64,000 bases of DNA from Parasphingorhabdus marina DSM 22363 (GTDB lineage: Bacteria; Pseudomonadota; Alphaproteobacteria; Sphingomonadales; Sphingomonadaceae). Below the pieces are notes generated by a model. The model made no database searches and was not told the origin of the DNA. It saw only the letters and a program-made list of their open reading frames with translations. Made by a program: the position numbers and the translations under genes. The DNA is taken from assembly GCF_900128895.1 (NCBI RefSeq), contig NZ_FSQW01000001.1, positions 558,001 through 622,000 on the forward strand, written 5' to 3'. How positions within the stretch are numbered: position 1 is the stretch's first letter; every line of letters starts with the position of its first letter. Shown here one piece after another: positions 16,824-24,727 of this stretch.

Positions 16824-17390
16824 TTATAAAACGCCCCAGGCACTCATGGCGAGAATGATCCCGATAGCGACCAAGACAGTCCCGCCAGTTTTTCGCATCG
16901 CCACAACTGGCACTGCCTGCGCCAGTCGTTCTTGCAGGATTATTGCAGGCAAACAGGCGAGCATCACACCGATCCATCCGCCAATAGCGGCAAAAATCCA
17001 GGCGTCGGTACGTGCGGCCGTGGCCGCAAGGATGAATTGGCCCTTGTCCCCAAACTGCAGAATGAACAGGCCCAGAAAAGATGTCCAGAACGCTCCCGTT
17101 GACCAGTTTTCCAGAAGATCCACCGGCCGCCGCCATGCCAGCATGGCAACCCCGGCCAACAAAAGTGACAAGGCATAGAATAATCGCACCGGTTCTTCAC
17201 TAATCCACTGATTCACTTGCGAGCCGGCCCAGGCAGATAAAAGACAGTTCACCAGAGTGGCCAGAGCAAGCCCCCAGACGACCGGCTGAACGCGCCCGAA
17301 GCGGATGACGAGCGCCGCGCACAAAATTTGCGGACGATCGCCAAATTCCGCAATAGCCAGGGCAAACAGGGATGTAAGAAATGCGTCCAC
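16824..17390 (-). CDS. TMEM165/GDT1 family membrane transporter
   Basis: The 188-residue protein has six predicted membrane helices in two homologous halves, each with a version of the family motif E-x-G-D-K/R-T/S: EFGDRPQ near residue 15 and QFGDKGQ near 113. GDT1 proteins transport Mn2+ or Ca2+ across membranes. Here the second motif has Gln instead of Glu and both lack the Thr/Ser, so ion selectivity or activity may differ. The start is GTG with no obvious ribosome-binding site, but the first motif so close to it leaves little choice. Confidence 0.8.
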   Translation of the reverse strand: MDAFLTSLFALAIAEFGDRPQILCAALVIRFGRVQPVVWGLALATLVNCLLSAWAGSQVNQWISEEPVRLFYALSLLLAGVAMLAWRRPVDLLENWSTGAFWTSFLGLFILQFGDKGQFILAATAARTDAWIFAAIGGWIGVMLACLPAIILQERLAQAVPVVAMRKTGGTVLVAIGIILAMSAWGVL

Positions 17391-17402
17391 GAGGGCGACA
17401 GA

Positions 17403-17738
17403 TCAGGGCTGGCCACCCAGACGAAGAGCGACATTCGCCATCACTGCCTCCGTCATCCGGCGATCGGAAGGTTCACAGGACAGGGCGTCTTTCATGCTTT
17501 CCAGATAGGCCTGGGCCGTCACCGTCCCGCGGCCATGTTTAAAAGCCTGCTGGAGAGCGGACTCAAAGGCGCAGCTCAGATCATGCAGCGCGGTAAGCTT
17601 GTGCTGCTCCGCCTTTTGGCGGATCTGATCCAGATGCAGCAGGAACTGGACCGGATGCTCTTCCACAAGCGAAGGGGTGATCCCTTCGACAAGTGCCAGC
17701 ATCTCTGCCTGAATGAGTAGATTTCGATCTTGTTCCAT
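17403..17738 (-). CDS. Conserved-looking hypothetical protein, helical
   Basis: The 111-residue product is predicted to be almost all alpha-helical, starting MEQDRNLLIQAEMLALVEG and ending with a helix containing ALRLGGQP. I do not recognise a family. The frame extends upstream to 17888, but the ATG at 17738 has a purine-rich AGGCAGGGCAG before it and the upstream residues look unstructured. It lies 12 bases before the GDT1 gene on the same strand, so the two are likely cotranscribed. It has no signal peptide or membrane helix. Confidence 0.5.
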   Translation of the reverse strand: MEQDRNLLIQAEMLALVEGITPSLVEEHPVQFLLHLDQIRQKAEQHKLTALHDLSCAFESALQQAFKHGRGTVTAQAYLESMKDALSCEPSDRRMTEAVMANVALRLGGQP

Positions 17739-17942
17739 ATATCTGCCCTGCCTTTTGGGTGACTGTGCAAAAATATGGTTAAATTGCCGTAAAGGCGGAG
17801 TGCGATCATCTCCTGCCGCGGGCGGGTGAGATTTCATCGCTTTTTCTTGACATTCACGGCGCCTTTCAGCATTAGCGCGCTCAATCACGGCGACGCAGCG
17901 CGGCGCCTTTGACTTTCAGCATATGCTTTTAAGGAACGCACC

Positions 17943-18110
17943 ATGGCGAAACCTGCCAATGTAAAGATCAAGCTCGTCAGCACGGCGGATACCGGGTTTT
18001 TCTACGTAACCCGCAAAAATCCGCGGAATCTGACTGAAAAAATGGTGCAGCGCAAATATGATCCGATTGCGCGCAAGCATGTCGAGTTCAAGGAAGCCAA
18101 GATCAAATAA
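17943..18110 (+). CDS. rpmG: 50S ribosomal protein L33
   Basis: This 55-codon gene encodes [20 protein letters not shown]... ending [11 protein letters not shown], a full-length L33 of the cysteine-free type. The protein sits in the large ribosomal subunit near the E site. An AAGGA site lies ten bases before the ATG. It converges with divK; the pairing of rpmG and divK is common in alphaproteobacteria. Confidence 0.95.
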   Translation: MAKPANVKIKLVSTADTGFFYVTRKNPRNLTEKMVQRKYDPIARKHVEFKEAKIK

Positions 18111-18127
18111 GCGGGCTCGCGATTAGG

Positions 18128-18496
18128 TTATCGCTGCAACACCGACTGCACTGATTCGACAAATCTGCCAACGGAAATTGGCTTGGACACATAGGCTTCC
18201 GCACCTGCTGTCAGGATGCGATCCTCATCTCCTTTGCCCGCATAAGCCGTAACGGCCATGATCGGAATGATCTTCAGCTGACCATCCTGCTTGATCTGTT
18301 CGATCAGTTCCAGCCCGCTCACATGCGGGAGCTGAATGTCCATGATGATCAGATTGGGGACAAAATTCCGGGCTTTGTCAACCACTTCCCGTCCATCTCG
18401 CACGGGTTCCACCACGAATCCATGTGCCCTCAAAAGGTCACAGAACAGTTTCAGATTCAGTTCATTGTCTTCGACAACCAGAACTCTTTTGGCCAC
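18128..18496 (-). CDS. divK: Single-domain response regulator DivK
   Basis: The 122-residue protein is a lone receiver domain closely resembling Caulobacter DivK. It opens with VLVVEDNELNLKLFCDLL (acidic pocket), has the phosphoacceptor Asp53 in IIMDIQLP, the switch Thr in AVTAYA, and Lys105 in YVSKPIS. In alphaproteobacteria DivK is phosphorylated by DivJ, dephosphorylated by PleC and controls the CckA-CtrA pathway and polarity. The start is GTG with GGAAGGGG upstream. No pleD gene is adjacent, unlike Caulobacter. rpmG converges from the left and a DUF3572 gene diverges on the right. Confidence 0.9.
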   Translation of the reverse strand: MAKRVLVVEDNELNLKLFCDLLRAHGFVVEPVRDGREVVDKARNFVPNLIIMDIQLPHVSGLELIEQIKQDGQLKIIPIMAVTAYAGKGDEDRILTAGAEAYVSKPISVGRFVESVQSVLQR

Positions 18497-18548
18497 AGCG
18501 CAATTGCCCCTTCCAAACTTGCTGCTGACGCTTTAGGCGAATCCGTAA

Positions 18549-18836
18549 ATGGAAACAAATCACAATATGGAAGAACAGACCGAACTGCTCGCATTACAGG
18601 CTCTAAGCTGGGTGCTGGAGGACGAAGATCGGGCCAGCCGCCTGCTCGCCCTGACCGGACTGGATCCCCGGCAATTGCGCTCGGGACTCGAGGACCCTGC
18701 GCTGCTGTCCTCGCTGCTCGGCTTCCTCGCCAATCATGAGCCGGATCTGCTGGCATGTGCGGAAGCGATTGATGTTCCACCCGAGCAACTGGCCGCCGCT
18801 GCCGGATATCTCAATCGTACCGGAGACTTTTCATGA
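18549..18836 (+). CDS. DUF3572 family protein
   Basis: The 95-residue acidic, helical protein matches DUF3572: ALQALSWVLEDEDRASRLLALTGLDPRQLR near residue 17 and a later FLANHEPDLLACAEAIDVPPE segment. Its function is unknown, but it is often encoded beside divK and rpmG in alphaproteobacteria, as here. An ATG at 18567 is an alternative start. Its stop overlaps the next ATG by four bases, the first link in a tightly coupled five-gene run. Confidence 0.85.
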   Translation: METNHNMEEQTELLALQALSWVLEDEDRASRLLALTGLDPRQLRSGLEDPALLSSLLGFLANHEPDLLACAEAIDVPPEQLAAAAGYLNRTGDFS

Positions 18837-19507
18837 GCCGCAAACCCCTGCTGATTAGCGACTGCGATGAGGTTCTGCTGCACATGGTTGTGCCTTTTCA
18901 AGAATGGCTCGATTCGGACAAGCATATCCACTTTGATCTGGAGTCGGGGGACTTTGTTGATGCCTTGCGCCACAAGCATGACGGCACGCTGGTTGCCCGG
19001 GAGGAAGTCTGGCCGATGCTGAAGGAATTTTTCGACGGGGAGATGCACAGGCAGGGTGCGATTGACGGCGCGGTTGACGCAATCAACCAGCTCTCCGGAC
19101 AGGCAGATATCGTTATCCTGACCAATCTGCTCGATGATCGGCGAGAGGCAAGGGCTGAACAGTTGCGCGCGGTGGGAATCGACTTTCCGGTCTATTGCAA
19201 TCAGGGTGGCAAGGGCGAAGCCCTGGCGAAGATTGTCGCGGATTTTGACCCTCCGGTTGCGGTATTTGTCGACGATCTGGGCCATCAGCACAGCAGTGTT
19301 GCCAAGACCGCTCCACATGTCTGGCGGCTGCAAATGGTGGGCGAACCCATCCTCGCCAAACATATCAAAACCAACCCGGCCGCACATGCCCGTATAGATG
19401 GCTGGACGGAAGCGTTGCCTTGGATCAGCGAAAAGTTCGCGTCCGGAGAAGCAGCGCCAGCGACAGAGGAACTTGCAGAAGCGCTTGACCCGAATGCGCA
19501 GGCATGA
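18833..19507 (+). CDS. HAD superfamily hydrolase
   Basis: The 224-residue protein has the HAD motif I ISDCDEVLL near residue 8 (D-x-D), motif II-like IVILTNL near 97, a conserved Lys in GKGEALAKIV, and motif IV VFVDDLGHQ near 143. It is probably a small-molecule phosphatase; the substrate cannot be told. Glu replaces the usual small residue after the second Asp of motif I (DCDEV), a form seen in several sphingomonad HAD proteins. It is translationally coupled to DUF3572 upstream, and RidA follows 12 bases after its stop. Confidence 0.8.
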   Translation: MSRKPLLISDCDEVLLHMVVPFQEWLDSDKHIHFDLESGDFVDALRHKHDGTLVAREEVWPMLKEFFDGEMHRQGAIDGAVDAINQLSGQADIVILTNLLDDRREARAEQLRAVGIDFPVYCNQGGKGEALAKIVADFDPPVAVFVDDLGHQHSSVAKTAPHVWRLQMVGEPILAKHIKTNPAAHARIDGWTEALPWISEKFASGEAAPATEELAEALDPNAQA

Positions 19508-19519
19508 TTGACCGGGACT

Positions 19520-19987
19520 ATGACAGATCATATCGAAACCGCCCTTGAAGCAAAGGGCATCAGTCTTCCCAAGGCCGCAGCCCCGGTCGCTTCCTATGTG
19601 CCGGCTGTGGAGATCAATGGCCTGCTGCATATCAGCGGTCAGGTCTCGATGGCCGATGGCCAGCTGATCACCGGTCGGCTTGGTGATGACCTGTCGCTCG
19701 AGCAGGGCCAGGAAGCGGCCAGGGCTTGCGCTCTGATGATCGCTGCGCAGATCAAGCTGGCGACGGGGTCACTCGATCGGGTCGACCGGATCGTCAAGCT
19801 CGGCGTGTTCGTCAACAGCACGGCGGACTATACCGATCATCCGAAAGTGGCCAATGGCTGCTCGGACATGATCGAGGTCATTTTCGGCGCAGCCGGCAAA
19901 CATGCCCGCAGCGCCGTCGGTGTCGCGGCATTGCCACTCGGAGTAGCTGTCGAGGTGGACGCGATTGTCGCTCTCAAACCGGCTTGA
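19520..19987 (+). CDS. RidA family protein (enamine/imine deaminase)
   Basis: The 155-residue protein belongs to the YjgF/YER057c/UK114 family. It shows the pattern LHISGQVSM near residue 42, an ARACALMIAAQIKLATGSLDRVDRIVKLGVFVNS core, and a C-terminal SAVGVAALPLGVAVEVDAIVAL. RidA proteins hydrolyse reactive enamine and imine intermediates released by PLP enzymes. This is the longer bacterial subgroup. The catalytic Arg of classic RidA (SRSAV-type, here ARSAVGVA) appears to be kept. ATG at 19520 was preferred to a TTG 12 bases earlier. Confidence 0.88.
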   Translation: MTDHIETALEAKGISLPKAAAPVASYVPAVEINGLLHISGQVSMADGQLITGRLGDDLSLEQGQEAARACALMIAAQIKLATGSLDRVDRIVKLGVFVNSTADYTDHPKVANGCSDMIEVIFGAAGKHARSAVGVAALPLGVAVEVDAIVALKPA

Positions 19988-20726
19988 CGGGCTGTTTGCT
20001 CCGGCGCCGCAGCCTGAACGCGTCGCATTTCTGAAAGGTCAGCCCTATGCCCATCGCGGGCTGCATGGCAACGGAATCCTGGAAAATAGTCCGGCAGCTT
20101 TTGACGCTGCGATCCGTCAGGGGCACGGCATTGAATGCGATGTGCAGGCGGCAGAAGACGGCAGGGCCTTTGTCTTTCACGATTTTGAACTGGGCCGGCT
20201 GACCGGGCAGTCCGGCCTACTCGCACATATGCGGGCCGAAGAAATCGATCGCGTGCAACTGAAAGATGGTCATGGCAAGATTCCGCGCCTCCGGGAAATG
20301 CTCGATCAGGTGGGCGGACGCGTGCCGATACTGATAGAATTAAAGTCCCGGAATCGCCGGGTTGGTCCGCTGTGCCTGTCCGTCCGCCGGGCGCTGGAGG
20401 GTTATGGCGGCAAGGCGGCAATCATGTCTTTCAACCCGCTGGTTTCCGCCTGGTTCCGCAAGAATGCAGCCCATATTGTTCGCGGACTGGTGATCACCGA
20501 GGAAGGCCGCAAAAACCTCAAAGGTCGCATTGTACGCCATCAGGCGCTGTGGACTGCCAAGCCGGATTTTCTCGCCTATGACATCCGCGATCTGCCCTCC
20601 GGATTCGCAGCTTCCTGTCGCGCACGCGGCATGCCGGTCTTGACCTGGACCGTGCGGTCAGCCGAGCAGGAAAAAATTGCGGCACTGCACGCCGATGAAC
20701 CGGTTTATGAGATGCCGCAGACCTGA
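19965..20726 (+). CDS. Glycerophosphodiester phosphodiesterase
   Basis: The 253-residue protein is a GDPD TIM barrel: YAHRGLHG near residue 26 (catalytic His and Arg), ENSPAAFDAAI, IECDVQAAEDGRAFVFHD near 55 (metal-binding Glu/Asp and catalytic His), LIELKSRN, and the C-terminal VLTWTVRSAEQEKI. It would hydrolyse glycerophosphodiesters from phospholipid turnover to glycerol-3-phosphate. There is no signal peptide, so it is probably cytoplasmic. The best start is a TTG overlapping the ridA end by 23 bases; no ATG lies before the first motif, so the exact start is unsure. Confidence 0.88.
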   Translation: MSLSNRLDGLFAPAPQPERVAFLKGQPYAHRGLHGNGILENSPAAFDAAIRQGHGIECDVQAAEDGRAFVFHDFELGRLTGQSGLLAHMRAEEIDRVQLKDGHGKIPRLREMLDQVGGRVPILIELKSRNRRVGPLCLSVRRALEGYGGKAAIMSFNPLVSAWFRKNAAHIVRGLVITEEGRKNLKGRIVRHQALWTAKPDFLAYDIRDLPSGFAASCRARGMPVLTWTVRSAEQEKIAALHADEPVYEMPQT

Positions 20727-20741
20727 TAGCATCTGCAAAAC

Positions 20742-21920
20742 ATGCCTGATTCTGACGCCCCTCCCGAAAATCCGGATTTTGCCGAGAGCCTGGAAATCAT
20801 TGCCCGCGCGGCACCAGACATTGCCTCTCTTCCCGCAAAACAGTGGGATGCCTGCGCCGGGCCGGACAATCCTTTTGTTTCTCACGCCTTTCTCTCGGCA
20901 ATGGAAGAGTCAGGCAGCGTCGGACCTGGCACGGGCTGGAAATCCCTGCCGATCATTATCGAAGACAGCAGCGGTGAAATCCGCGCCTGTTTGCCGAGTT
21001 ATCTGAAATCCCACAGCCAGGGCGAATATATCTTTGATCAGCAATGGGCCCATGCCTTTGAAAATGCGGGCGGACAATATTATCCGAAGATCCAGATCGC
21101 CTCCCCCTTTTCGCCTGTTCCGGGACCACGACTGTTGTTGCGCGATACGGGAATGGCTGGGCCGCTTTTGCGGGCGGCCGAACAACTGGCGGAGCAAAAT
21201 GGCATTTCGTCCGTCCATGCAACCTTCGTAGCCGAAGATCAGCTCGATCATTTTCGCGAAGCGGGCTGGTTGATCCGGGCGGACAGTCAGTTTCACTGGC
21301 GCAACGAGGGTTATGACAGTTTTGATGACTTTCTGACCACCTTGTCCTCGCGCAAACGCAAGGCCATCCGGCGCGAGCGCAAAAAAGCGCGGGCGGAAGT
21401 GGAGATCAGGCAGTTTTCAGGTGACTCCATCACTTCGGAATATTGGGACTGTTTCTGGGAATTCTATCAGGATACCGGCGCCCGCAAATGGGGCACTCCC
21501 TATCTCACGCGGACGGCCTTCGATCTTTTGCAACAAAAAATGGGAGACCAGCTGCTCCTTATTCTGGCTTTTCAGGATGAAATCCCCGTTGCGGGAGCAC
21601 TCAACGTCATCGGCACCGAAACACTTTATGGTCGCTACTGGGGCTGCACCCGGGACATTCCGTTCCTGCATTTCGAGATTTGCTATTATCAGGCGATTGA
21701 TGCCGCGATTGAACGCAATCTGAAGACCGTTGAGGCCGGGGCGCAAGGCAGTCACAAGCTGGCGCGAGGCTATCAGCCGGTTTCGACCTGGTCTGCGCAT
21801 TATATCGTCGATCCCGGATTTCGTACGGCCATTGCTGACTATCTGGATCGCGAGCGGCAGGCAGTTGCTGCCGACATGGAGTTTCTGGCCGAAATGGGGC
21901 CGTTCAAGAAGGGAGGTTGA
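20742..21920 (+). CDS. GNAT/FemAB-like N-acyltransferase (DUF482, COG3146)
   Basis: The 392-residue protein matches the COG3146/PF04339 group of predicted acyltransferases. Features are PFVSHAFLSAMEESGSV near residue 44, LPSYLKSHSQGEYIFD near 104, the RKRKAIRRERKKA basic helix near 203, and a C-terminal GNAT-like part with YGRYWGC and VEAGAQGSHKLARGYQP. Some members are thought to modify peptidoglycan precursors or lipids, but the substrate is unproven. It is the last gene of the DUF3572-HAD-RidA-GDPD-GNAT run, 15 bases after the GDPD stop. Confidence 0.85.
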   Translation: MPDSDAPPENPDFAESLEIIARAAPDIASLPAKQWDACAGPDNPFVSHAFLSAMEESGSVGPGTGWKSLPIIIEDSSGEIRACLPSYLKSHSQGEYIFDQQWAHAFENAGGQYYPKIQIASPFSPVPGPRLLLRDTGMAGPLLRAAEQLAEQNGISSVHATFVAEDQLDHFREAGWLIRADSQFHWRNEGYDSFDDFLTTLSSRKRKAIRRERKKARAEVEIRQFSGDSITSEYWDCFWEFYQDTGARKWGTPYLTRTAFDLLQQKMGDQLLLILAFQDEIPVAGALNVIGTETLYGRYWGCTRDIPFLHFEICYYQAIDAAIERNLKTVEAGAQGSHKLARGYQPVSTWSAHYIVDPGFRTAIADYLDRERQAVAADMEFLAEMGPFKKGG

Positions 21921-21926
21921 GCCGGC

Positions 21927-22223
21927 TCAGGCAGCGCGACGGGTGGTCAGGTCCAACCAGTTGCGGGCTTCACGCTGGGCTTCAGCAATTTCCCGGGCGG
22001 TCATTTCGAGCGAAATTTCTGCACGGCACACCTTGCTTTCATCATGGCCTGACAAAGAAGCCAGATTGAACCATTTGTGGGCTTCGACAAGATCCACGTC
22101 GACCCCTTCGGATCCGGTCGAGTAAATCACCCCGAGTTCGTAATAAGCACTGCTGCTGCCTTTTGCCGCTTCTGCGAGCCGACTTTCGATTAGGAAGGCT
22201 GCGCTTTTCATGCTGTTAGCCAT
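21927..22223 (-). CDS. Small Sel1-like repeat protein
   Basis: The 98-residue protein has one clear Sel1-like helical hairpin, AYYELGVIYSTGSEGVDVDLVEAHKWFNLAS, followed by an Ala/Arg-rich helix. Sel1 repeats mediate protein contacts. It has no signal peptide. It converges with the acyltransferase gene, 6 bases away, and its start at 22223 lacks a strong ribosome-binding site. Specific function is unknown. Confidence 0.75.
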   Translation of the reverse strand: MANSMKSAAFLIESRLAEAAKGSSSAYYELGVIYSTGSEGVDVDLVEAHKWFNLASLSGHDESKVCRAEISLEMTAREIAEAQREARNWLDLTTRRAA

Positions 22224-22389
22224 ATTTCAAGTCCCTGTTCCTGTTTTGCCACCTCAGGTGACAGAACGACTTTCACAGCAATTTCTTAAAAGAATGGTTA
22301 ACGCGATTCGTCAAAACCCGGATTTCGCCTTCCAAAAAGACTGGAAAACAAACAATTTACACGTTTTTGCAAGGTTAATGCAGGCCGCC

Positions 22390-23235
22390 TCAGCCGGGCG
22401 TTACGGCGATATTGTCGATCAGCCGCGTCGACCCGATATGCGCAGCCGCCAAAAGTCTTGCCGGTTCTTGATATTTGTTCATGATTTCCAGTGTTTCGGC
22501 ATTTCTCAGCTCGAAATAGTCCACATTTTGAAAGCCGGAGGACAGCAATTTGCAGGTCGCCTCCTTCAAGATCTGATCCAGATCGCCGCCAGCGACTATG
22601 GCGGCAGCCGCGTCCCGCATGACGTCCGGCAAGGCCACGGCCTGCGCCCGCTGCTTCGAGTCGAGATAGGCGTTGCGGGAGGAGAGCGCGAGGCCATCCG
22701 GATCACGAACGGTGGGAACGCCAACAATATCGTGAGCAAAGTCCAGATCCCGCGCCATGCGCCGGATAACCGCCAGTTGCTGGTAGTCTTTCTCGCCAAA
22801 AAAGGCTGCATCCGGACGGACCTGGTTGAACAATTTGGCGACCACCGTAGCTACGCCATCAAAATGACCGGGTCGCGATCCGCCGCATAATCCGTTGCTG
22901 ACACCGCTAACGCTGACATTTGTGGCATAGCCATCGGGATACATCTGCTCGACGGTCGGCACCCAAAGGATTGCAACATTCGCCTCTTCGAGGAGGGCCG
23001 CATCGGCAGATTCCTGGCGTGGATAGGCATCGAGATCTTCACCTTCACCAAACTGGGTCGGGTTGACAAAAATGGAAGCTATGACGGCATCGCATTGCTC
23101 GCTGGCCGCCTCGACGAGGGACATATGCCCGGCATGCAAAGCGCCCATGGTCGGCACCAGACCGATACGCTTATTGCGTTTCCGCAGCTCATTCAAAGCG
23201 TCCCGGAGTGGGGCAAGCTGCCTAATGATTTGCAT
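22390..23235 (-). CDS. panC: Pantothenate synthetase
   Basis: The 281-residue protein joins pantoate and beta-alanine with ATP to make pantothenate for coenzyme A. Motifs are PTMGALHAGHMSLV near residue 26 (HIGH-like), NPTQFGEGEDL near 62, FFGEKDYQQLAVIRRM near 145, and the KMSKS-like ALSSRNAYL near 182. Length fits the family. The frame continues upstream to 23313, but the ATG at 23235 has a GAGGG site and begins the family-like MQIIRQLAPLR. It diverges from mipZ. Confidence 0.96.
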   Translation of the reverse strand: MQIIRQLAPLRDALNELRKRNKRIGLVPTMGALHAGHMSLVEAASEQCDAVIASIFVNPTQFGEGEDLDAYPRQESADAALLEEANVAILWVPTVEQMYPDGYATNVSVSGVSNGLCGGSRPGHFDGVATVVAKLFNQVRPDAAFFGEKDYQQLAVIRRMARDLDFAHDIVGVPTVRDPDGLALSSRNAYLDSKQRAQAVALPDVMRDAAAAIVAGGDLDQILKEATCKLLSSGFQNVDYFELRNAETLEIMNKYQEPARLLAAAHIGSTRLIDNIAVTPG

Positions 23236-23380
23236 GAAACCCTCAATTGTCCTAAATTTTACGTTAACAACCTTGCGAACTATGCGGGGATGGTTCACCC
23301 ACCGCAAGAGCATTTCCTGCGTGGGGCACGAGAGACGCCACCATGGGCCGTGCGCGTCCGAAGGGGGACAGATCAGACAA

Positions 23381-24193
23381 GTGAGCAGCTCCGGAACACA
23401 TCATATCGTTTTTGCGAACGAGAAAGGCGGCACGGGCAAGTCTACCACCGCCGTGCATGTGGCTGTTGCACTCGCTTATCAGGGTCACAAGGTCGCGATA
23501 ATTGATCTCGATCCTCGCCAGCGCACCTCCTATCGCTATCTCGAGAACCGCGCGGCGACGATGCAGCGGCTGAACATCGACATTCCCCAGCCCTTTTTCG
23601 AAGTGTTCGAGCATGACTCACTGGCCCGGCTCGAGCAGCTGACCGAACGCATGGCACATGGTGTGGACTATCTGCTCTATGATACACCCGGACGAGACGA
23701 CAAATTTGCGCGCTTTGTCGCAACCCGGGCAAATAGCCTGGTCACACCGATCAACGACAGTTTTGTGGATTTCGATCTGATCGGGCAGGTTGATCCGGAA
23801 ACCTTCAAGGTCCGCAAGCTGAGCTTTTATGCCGAATTGATCTGGGAAGCCCGCAAGGCCCGGGCCAAGGCAGATGGAACAACGATCGACTGGGTCGTGT
23901 TGCGCAATCGCACCCAATATGTCGAAGCGCATAACATGAAGCGCATCATCTCCGCTCTGGCCGAGTTGTCGCAGCGCGTCGGCTTCCGGATCATCCCCGG
24001 GCTCAGCGAACGGGTCATTTACCGTGAGCTGTTTCCCGCCGGACTGACCATGCTCGACAAGGAGCATCTGGGGCGGCTGGCGACCAGTCATATCGCCGCG
24101 CGGCAGGAACTGCGCGAACTGATCAAGCATCTCGCCCTGCCCCAGCCCCATGCCGACCGGCCCAGCTTTGGCAAGCCGCAGCTGGTTGCCTGA
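23381..24193 (+). CDS. mipZ: Division plane positioning ATPase MipZ
   Basis: The 270-residue protein is a ParA/MinD-type ATPase of the MipZ group: deviant Walker A NEKGGTGKSTTAVH near residue 11, switch I IIDLDPRQRTSYRYLENR near 44, switch II LLYDTPGRDD near 103, and the MipZ-type C-terminal half. In Caulobacter MipZ binds ParB at the chromosome origin and makes a bipolar gradient that restricts FtsZ to mid-cell. The chosen GTG start has AGGGGG upstream and matches the usual short N-terminus; the frame itself stays open to 23063. A J-domain protein follows after 3 bases. Confidence 0.93.
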   Translation: MSSSGTHHIVFANEKGGTGKSTTAVHVAVALAYQGHKVAIIDLDPRQRTSYRYLENRAATMQRLNIDIPQPFFEVFEHDSLARLEQLTERMAHGVDYLLYDTPGRDDKFARFVATRANSLVTPINDSFVDFDLIGQVDPETFKVRKLSFYAELIWEARKARAKADGTTIDWVVLRNRTQYVEAHNMKRIISALAELSQRVGFRIIPGLSERVIYRELFPAGLTMLDKEHLGRLATSHIAARQELRELIKHLALPQPHADRPSFGKPQLVA

Positions 24194-24196
24194 CCC

Positions 24197-24619
24197 ATGA
24201 CGACCATGCTGATCATCACCGCCGCGATCATCGGTGCGCTGGTTTTGTCGGGCAAGGCCAGAAACATGACAGCCAATCAGTGGTTTGCCCTCGCGGTGGC
24301 GCTGCTGGGCGTGAACTTCCTGCGCGGCGGAAGCTGGATAATCGGGACGGCGCTAATCGGCGGCGCGGCCTTTCTGAGCGGCTGGCGGATTCTGATTCCG
24401 GCACGGGACGAGCCGGAAAAAAAGCGCAAACCCCGCAATTTTGAACTCGATCGCGCACGCTCGCTGCTCGGCGTCGATGACAAGGCGGACCGGACGGCAA
24501 TCAACAACGCCTGGCGCGACCGTTTGGCCGAACATCATCCCGACCGCGGAGGAGATGAAGAGATGGCACGGATGATCAACCGCGCCCGGGACATTTTACT
24601 GGACGAACTGGACGGTTGA
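24197..24619 (+). CDS. Membrane-anchored J-domain protein
   Basis: The 140-residue protein has two predicted N-terminal membrane segments (about residues 1-18 and 28-65), a basic linker, and a C-terminal J domain with the HPD motif in EHHPDRGGDEE near residue 118. The J domain would stimulate an Hsp70 (DnaK) at the membrane surface. This TIM14-like layout is widespread in alphaproteobacteria. It lies three bases after mipZ, so the two are very probably cotranscribed. Confidence 0.85.
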   Translation: MTTMLIITAAIIGALVLSGKARNMTANQWFALAVALLGVNFLRGGSWIIGTALIGGAAFLSGWRILIPARDEPEKKRKPRNFELDRARSLLGVDDKADRTAINNAWRDRLAEHHPDRGGDEEMARMINRARDILLDELDG

Positions 24620-24727
24620 TTACCCTCGGAAAACCGCGATTGTGCGTTTCATCATAATTTGGCAACAGACGGAAGCTATTGACCTGCCTCCCCTCCTCAA
24701 AACTGACATCAAGAGACGAAGAAGAGA

